A DNA stretch of 9,218 nt, from the NCBI GenBank assembly GCA_934646845.1, contig CAKUEV010000065.1, positions 1 to 9,218 on the forward strand, given 5' to 3'. A program made the translations under genes and the position numbers. The notes under the pieces are model-generated. The model was not told the origin of the DNA, did not search any database, and saw nothing but the letters and a program-made list of their open reading frames with translations. This DNA comes from an uncultured Slackia sp. (GTDB lineage Bacteria; Actinomycetota; Coriobacteriia; Coriobacteriales; Eggerthellaceae). Positions 6,518 through 9,218 of the stretch are shown piece after piece (positions within the stretch are counted from its first letter, which is position 1; the number at the start of each line of letters is the position of its first letter).

Positions 6518-6546
6518 TTCGCGGAATTAGGAAAGGATCGAAAACA

Positions 6547-7434
6547 ATGAAAGCATTTGTTCTCGCTGAGCATTCCGACGCCGCCCAGGAGCTCTGCGCT
6601 GGCGCTCGCACGATGGCCGATGAGGTCGTCCTGGTCGCTATCGCCGACATGGAGGTTCCTGCCGCCGTCGCCGATAAAGTCCTGCACGTTGCCCTTCCCG
6701 AAGGCGCTGTCGTTGACGACGCTGCCGACACCGTGATTGCCGCGTTTGACGCTGAGCAGCCCGGCGTTGTGCTCGTTGAGCCGACCCGCCACATGAAGGT
6801 CGTTGCTGGCAAGGTTGCCGCTCATGCTGGCGCCTCCATCATCCCCGACGTCATCGAGTTCGATGGCGACGTTGCTACCGACATGTACTTCGGCGGCGTG
6901 GGCATGAAGAAGCAGAAGGCCACCGGCGTTGCCTTCTATGGCGTTGGCGCTGGCGTTTTCGCTGAGGCTGCCGCTTCTGGCGCCAATGCGACCGAGGAAC
7001 TCGCTTGGGTTGCTCCTGCCAAGGCCATCAAGCTCGTCTCTTCTGTGCCCGTCGAGAAGTCTGGCGTTGACCTGAACAAGGCCGACGTTGTCGTTGCCGC
7101 TGGTCGTGGCTTCGGCGCTGAGGAAGACCTCCAGATGGCTCGCGACCTCTGCGACAAGGTTGGCGGCGGCCTCGGCTGCTCCCGTCCTCTCACCGAGGGT
7201 GTCAACTGGCTTCCCACCGAGGTCTACATTGGCGTTTCCGGCCTCATGCTCAGCCCCAAGGTTTACATCGCTGCTGGCATCTCTGGTCAGATGCAGCACA
7301 TGGTCGGCTGCAACCGCGCGACCACGCTGTTCGCGATCAACAAGGACAAGAATGCTCCTGTCTTCAAGCAGTGCGACTACGGTCTGGTTGGCGACATCAA
7401 GACTGTCCTGCCCGCGCTTGTTGCTGCGCTCTAA
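6547..7434 (+). CDS. fixB: Electron transfer flavoprotein alpha subunit, FixB family
   Basis: This 295-residue protein is the FAD-carrying half of the ETF, a little shorter than E. coli FixB (313). The N-terminal domain (1-160) is the variable EtfA fold. The C-terminal FAD domain is highly conserved: GRGFG (186-190), CSRPLTEG (211-218), GVSGLMLSPKVY (229-240), GISGQMQH (244-251), AINKDKNAP (263-271) and DYGLVGD (277-283). Arg213, His251 and Asp283 are the usual FAD contacts. AGGAAAGGA lies before the ATG, 29 bases after fixA, so the two subunits are probably made in equal amounts. The stop codon is embedded in a 16-bp palindrome, and a terminator-like hairpin follows before fixC. Confidence 0.94.
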   Translation: MKAFVLAEHSDAAQELCAGARTMADEVVLVAIADMEVPAAVADKVLHVALPEGAVVDDAADTVIAAFDAEQPGVVLVEPTRHMKVVAGKVAAHAGASIIPDVIEFDGDVATDMYFGGVGMKKQKATGVAFYGVGAGVFAEAAASGANATEELAWVAPAKAIKLVSSVPVEKSGVDLNKADVVVAAGRGFGAEEDLQMARDLCDKVGGGLGCSRPLTEGVNWLPTEVYIGVSGLMLSPKVYIAAGISGQMQHMVGCNRATTLFAINKDKNAPVFKQCDYGLVGDIKTVLPALVAAL

Positions 7435-7448
7435 GTCGAATTCGACTT
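7433..7448. promoter_or_regulatory. 16-bp perfect palindrome at the fixB stop codon
   Basis: AAGTCGAATTCGACTT reads the same on both strands and starts on the second base of the fixB stop. As DNA it could bind a dimeric protein. As RNA it could only form a tight hairpin, or pair between two transcripts. No known site is recognised. Confidence 0.35.
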
Positions 7449-7451
7449 CGT

Positions 7452-7487
7452 AAACCGGCGTAGGCGGTTCCTGCGCCGGTTTTTCTT
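7452..7487 (+). terminator. Intrinsic-terminator-like hairpin between fixB and fixC
   Basis: AAACCGGCGTAGG (7452-7464) pairs with CCTGCGCCGGTTT (7470-7482) to give a 13-bp stem with one G-U pair and a CGGTT loop, followed by TTCTT; the T-rich run spans 7480-7487. This has the form of a Rho-independent terminator although fixC starts only 27 bases later on the same strand. It probably lowers fixCX expression relative to the upstream genes by partial termination, or protects the 3' end of the upstream message. Confidence 0.75.
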
Positions 7488-7513
7488 ATCGCTTTCAAGG
7501 AAAGGAAGAGTCA

Positions 7514-8803
7514 ATGGCAGACTTCGACGCAATCGTCGTCGGCTCTGGCTGCGCTGGCTCCGTTGCCGCATACGAGATCGCCAAGGCCGGCAAGTCGGTC
7601 CTGGTCGTTGAGCGCGGCAATTTCGCCGGTGCTAAGAACATGACGGGCGGCCGTATCTATGGCCACTGCCTGCGCGCCGTGTTCCCCGACAACTTCGACG
7701 AGATCCCGTTCGAGCGCAAGGTTTCGCACGAGCGCATCTCGCTGATGTCCCCCAGCTCCAACTTCACCATCGATTTCGCCTCCGAGGACCTTCTCAAGGA
7801 CGGCCAGGAATCCTACACCGTGCTTCGCGCGCCCTTCGACCAGTGGCTGGCCGAGCAGGCCGAGAACGCCGGCGCAGAGTATATCTGCGGCATCGCCGTT
7901 GAGAAGCTCATTAAGGACGAGAACGGCAAGGTTATCGGCATCTTCGCTGGCGAAGACGAAATCACCGCTGACGTCGTCGTGCTGTGCGACGGCGCGAACT
8001 CTCTTCTGGTCGAGCAGGCCGTGGGCGCCAAGCGTCCCCCGGCGTCCCAGATGGCCGTTGGCGTCAAGGAAGTCTTCGAGCTTTCCGAAGAGGAAATCGA
8101 CAAGCGCTTCCAGTGCGCACCCGGCGAGGGCGCTGCATGGCTGTTCGCTGGCGACGCCACCCATGGCTCCTTCGGCGGCGGCATCATCTACACCAACAAA
8201 GACTCCATCTCTGTTGGCATCGTTGCCGGCGTTGAGGCTACGGCCAAGGGCAACGTTCCCGTGTACCAGATGCTCGAGGACTTCAAGAATCGTCCCGAGA
8301 TCGCTCCTGTGCTCAAGGGCGCCAAGCTCGTCGAGCACTCCGGCCACCTCGTTCCCGAGGGCGGCATCACCACGATGCCCGAGCTCACTGCCGACGGCGT
8401 CATGATCGCTGGCGATAACGCCACCATGTGCGTGAACCTCGGCTACACCGTGCGCGGCATGGACTACGCCGTGGCTTCCGGCCAGATGGCTGGTCAGGCT
8501 GCCGTCAAGGCGCTCGACGCGGGCGACACCTCCAAGGCTGGTCTGAAGTGCTACGTCGACGCTCTCGAGGACTCCTTCGTCATGAAGGACATGCGTCAGT
8601 TCAAGAACGTTCCTAACTTCATGGAGCACTTCGACCGCATGTTCTGCGGCTATCCCGAGATGATTCGCGACATGATGAACACCATGTTCGTCGTCGACGG
8701 CAGCCCGGTTCAGCCCATGAAGAAGTCCATGATGCCCATCGTCAAGGGTGTTGGCTTCATGAACCTGTTCAAAGACGTTAAGGGAGCGATGAAGGCACTA
8801 TGA
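7514..8803 (+). CDS. fixC: FixC-type FAD-dependent oxidoreductase (ETF-quinone oxidoreductase-like)
   Basis: This 429-residue flavoprotein is almost the same length as E. coli FixC (428). The FAD-binding Rossmann motif is GSGCAGS at 10-16, with Glu33 at the end of the second strand (VVERG). A second flavin contact region, IAGDNATMCVNLGYTVRG, lies near residues 297-315. FixC together with FixX corresponds to ETF-quinone oxidoreductase, which is a single chain in mitochondria; here the Fe-S part is the separate downstream gene. There is no transmembrane helix; association with the membrane would be peripheral. Its role is to pass electrons between FixAB and FixX, with quinone as possible partner. 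AAGGAAAGGAAG precedes the ATG, and its stop overlaps the fixX start (ATGA). Transcription probably must read through the hairpin at 7452-7487. Confidence 0.93.
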   Translation: MADFDAIVVGSGCAGSVAAYEIAKAGKSVLVVERGNFAGAKNMTGGRIYGHCLRAVFPDNFDEIPFERKVSHERISLMSPSSNFTIDFASEDLLKDGQESYTVLRAPFDQWLAEQAENAGAEYICGIAVEKLIKDENGKVIGIFAGEDEITADVVVLCDGANSLLVEQAVGAKRPPASQMAVGVKEVFELSEEEIDKRFQCAPGEGAAWLFAGDATHGSFGGGIIYTNKDSISVGIVAGVEATAKGNVPVYQMLEDFKNRPEIAPVLKGAKLVEHSGHLVPEGGITTMPELTADGVMIAGDNATMCVNLGYTVRGMDYAVASGQMAGQAAVKALDAGDTSKAGLKCYVDALEDSFVMKDMRQFKNVPNFMEHFDRMFCGYPEMIRDMMNTMFVVDGSPVQPMKKSMMPIVKGVGFMNLFKDVKGAMKAL

Positions 8804-9096
8804 GTGATATCAAATTCACGGTGAACGTCGATGAGTACCTGTCTCTGAACAAGTACGAAGTCGATGAGTCCAATGCACACATTGAGTTGGTCGACGATCC
8901 TTCCGACGAAGAGTTCGACAAGCTCATCCTGGTTTGCCCTGCTGCGCTGTACAAGCGCGACGAGGACGGCAAGAAGTCTTTCGACTACGCCGGCTGCCTG
9001 GAATGCGGCACCTGCCGCTTCGCTTGCGGTGACACCATCATCAAGAAGTGGGAAAACCCGCAGCCTACCATGGGCGTGGAGTACCGCTTCGGCTAA
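8800..9096 (+). CDS. fixX: FixX ferredoxin-like protein
   Basis: This 98-residue 4Fe-4S protein closely resembles E. coli FixX (95 residues). Visible family motifs are CPAALYK (Cys46 onward), FDYAGCLECGTCR (Cys66, Cys69, Cys72) and the C-terminal GVEYRFG. The four cysteines 46, 66, 69 and 72 are enough for one cluster. Cys76 is additional and not present at that place in E. coli FixX as I recall it. It is the electron partner of FixC, the two together resembling ETF-quinone oxidoreductase. The ATGA overlap with fixC indicates coupled translation and an equal subunit ratio. It is the last gene of the operon. Confidence 0.95.
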   Translation: MSDIKFTVNVDEYLSLNKYEVDESNAHIELVDDPSDEEFDKLILVCPAALYKRDEDGKKSFDYAGCLECGTCRFACGDTIIKKWENPQPTMGVEYRFG

Positions 9097-9103
9097 GCCA
9101 AGC

Positions 9104-9115
9104 GCGATATATCGC
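9104..9115. repeat. 12-bp palindrome behind fixX
   Basis: GCGATATATCGC is a perfect palindrome lying eight bases after the fixX stop and just before the terminator stem. It may be chance or a protein site; no function is known. Confidence 0.3.
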
Positions 9116-9119
9116 ATAT

Positions 9120-9151
9120 AAAGAAAGGAGCCTTCGGGCTCCTTTCTTTTC
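9120..9151 (+). terminator. Strong intrinsic terminator of the fix operon
   Basis: AAAGAAAGGAGCC (9120-9132) pairs perfectly with GGCTCCTTTCTTT (9137-9149) around a TTCG tetraloop, and the run ends in TTTTC. The 13-bp stem 23 bases after fixX marks the operon end. Confidence 0.93.
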
Positions 9152-9218
9152 TATATGGCCCAGACGCATCGCGGTTTGGGGGCCCTTGTTGCTCTTTCGG
9201 CTCTGCATGGCGTTGGGT
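9152..9218. other. Unassigned window end
   Basis: These 67 bases hold no start with a convincing ribosome-binding site and no recognisable protein segment on either strand. The piece is too short to say whether a neighbouring gene begins or ends here. Confidence 0.3.

Noticed and set aside
6139..7299. Long minus-strand open frame across fixA and fixB
   Set aside because: It is antisense to two well-supported ETF genes, has an A/S/N-rich translation without motifs, and no ribosome-binding site of note.
7511..8629. Long minus-strand open frame across fixC
   Set aside because: It mirrors the codon bias of fixC; the translation has no recognisable domain.
1..9218. CRISPR arrays, insertion sequences, tRNA or rRNA genes
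   Set aside because: I saw no regularly spaced repeats, no transposase or terminal inverted repeats, and no tRNA- or rRNA-like stretches.

Overview
The window is bacterial, of moderately high GC content, with closely packed genes and intrinsic terminators, two of which have a TTCG tetraloop. It holds two unrelated energy-metabolism loci. They are separated by a TetR-type regulator that points away from the second locus. Gene content and protein style (a group 3 NAD(P)-linked [NiFe] hydrogenase; a CaiA-like acyl-CoA dehydrogenase followed by fixABCX) would fit an anaerobic gut or rumen actinobacterium of the Coriobacteriia/Eggerthellaceae. That placement is an inference from gene style, not a demonstrated identity.

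Region 1 (1-3166, + strand) is the end of a four-gene cytosolic [NiFe] hydrogenase operon in the order beta (Fe-S, only its C-terminus present), gamma (FAD/NAD(P) diaphorase with 2Fe-2S), delta (small subunit), alpha (large catalytic subunit). This is the order of the Pyrococcus hydBGDA sulfhydrogenase (group 3b). The genes overlap or abut. The large subunit ends exactly at the final histidine of its DPCxxCxxH motif, so it has no C-terminal peptide for a maturation protease to remove.

Region 2 (3167-3475) is a noncoding stretch between convergent genes. It holds a 14-bp direct repeat, a 10-bp TTCG hairpin behind the hydrogenase operon and a 14-bp bidirectional terminator serving the regulator. 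Region 3 (3476-4135, - strand) encodes a TetR/AcrR-family regulator. Region 4 (4136-4546) is the divergent control region. It has three related imperfect palindromes of the form RTTTYACYTRT-ARAAY (4278-4346), a possible extended -10 for the regulator, and a long leader with a hairpin before the second operon.

Region 5 (4547-9096, + strand) encodes an acyl-CoA dehydrogenase related to crotonobetainyl-CoA reductase CaiA, then FixA, FixB, FixC and FixX. These match the Escherichia coli FixABCX set in size and motifs. Together they should move electrons between NADH/ferredoxin or quinone carriers, the FixAB electron-transfer flavoprotein, and the dehydrogenase, probably to reduce an enoyl-CoA. 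An intrinsic-terminator-like hairpin sits inside the operon between fixB and fixC, and a strong terminator follows fixX. The last 70 bases hold nothing I can identify.

I see no clearly new system. The points most worth checking are the extension-less hydrogenase large subunit, the intra-operon terminator, the triple operator, and the non-canonical nucleotide-binding loop of FixA, which bears on whether this ETF bifurcates electrons.
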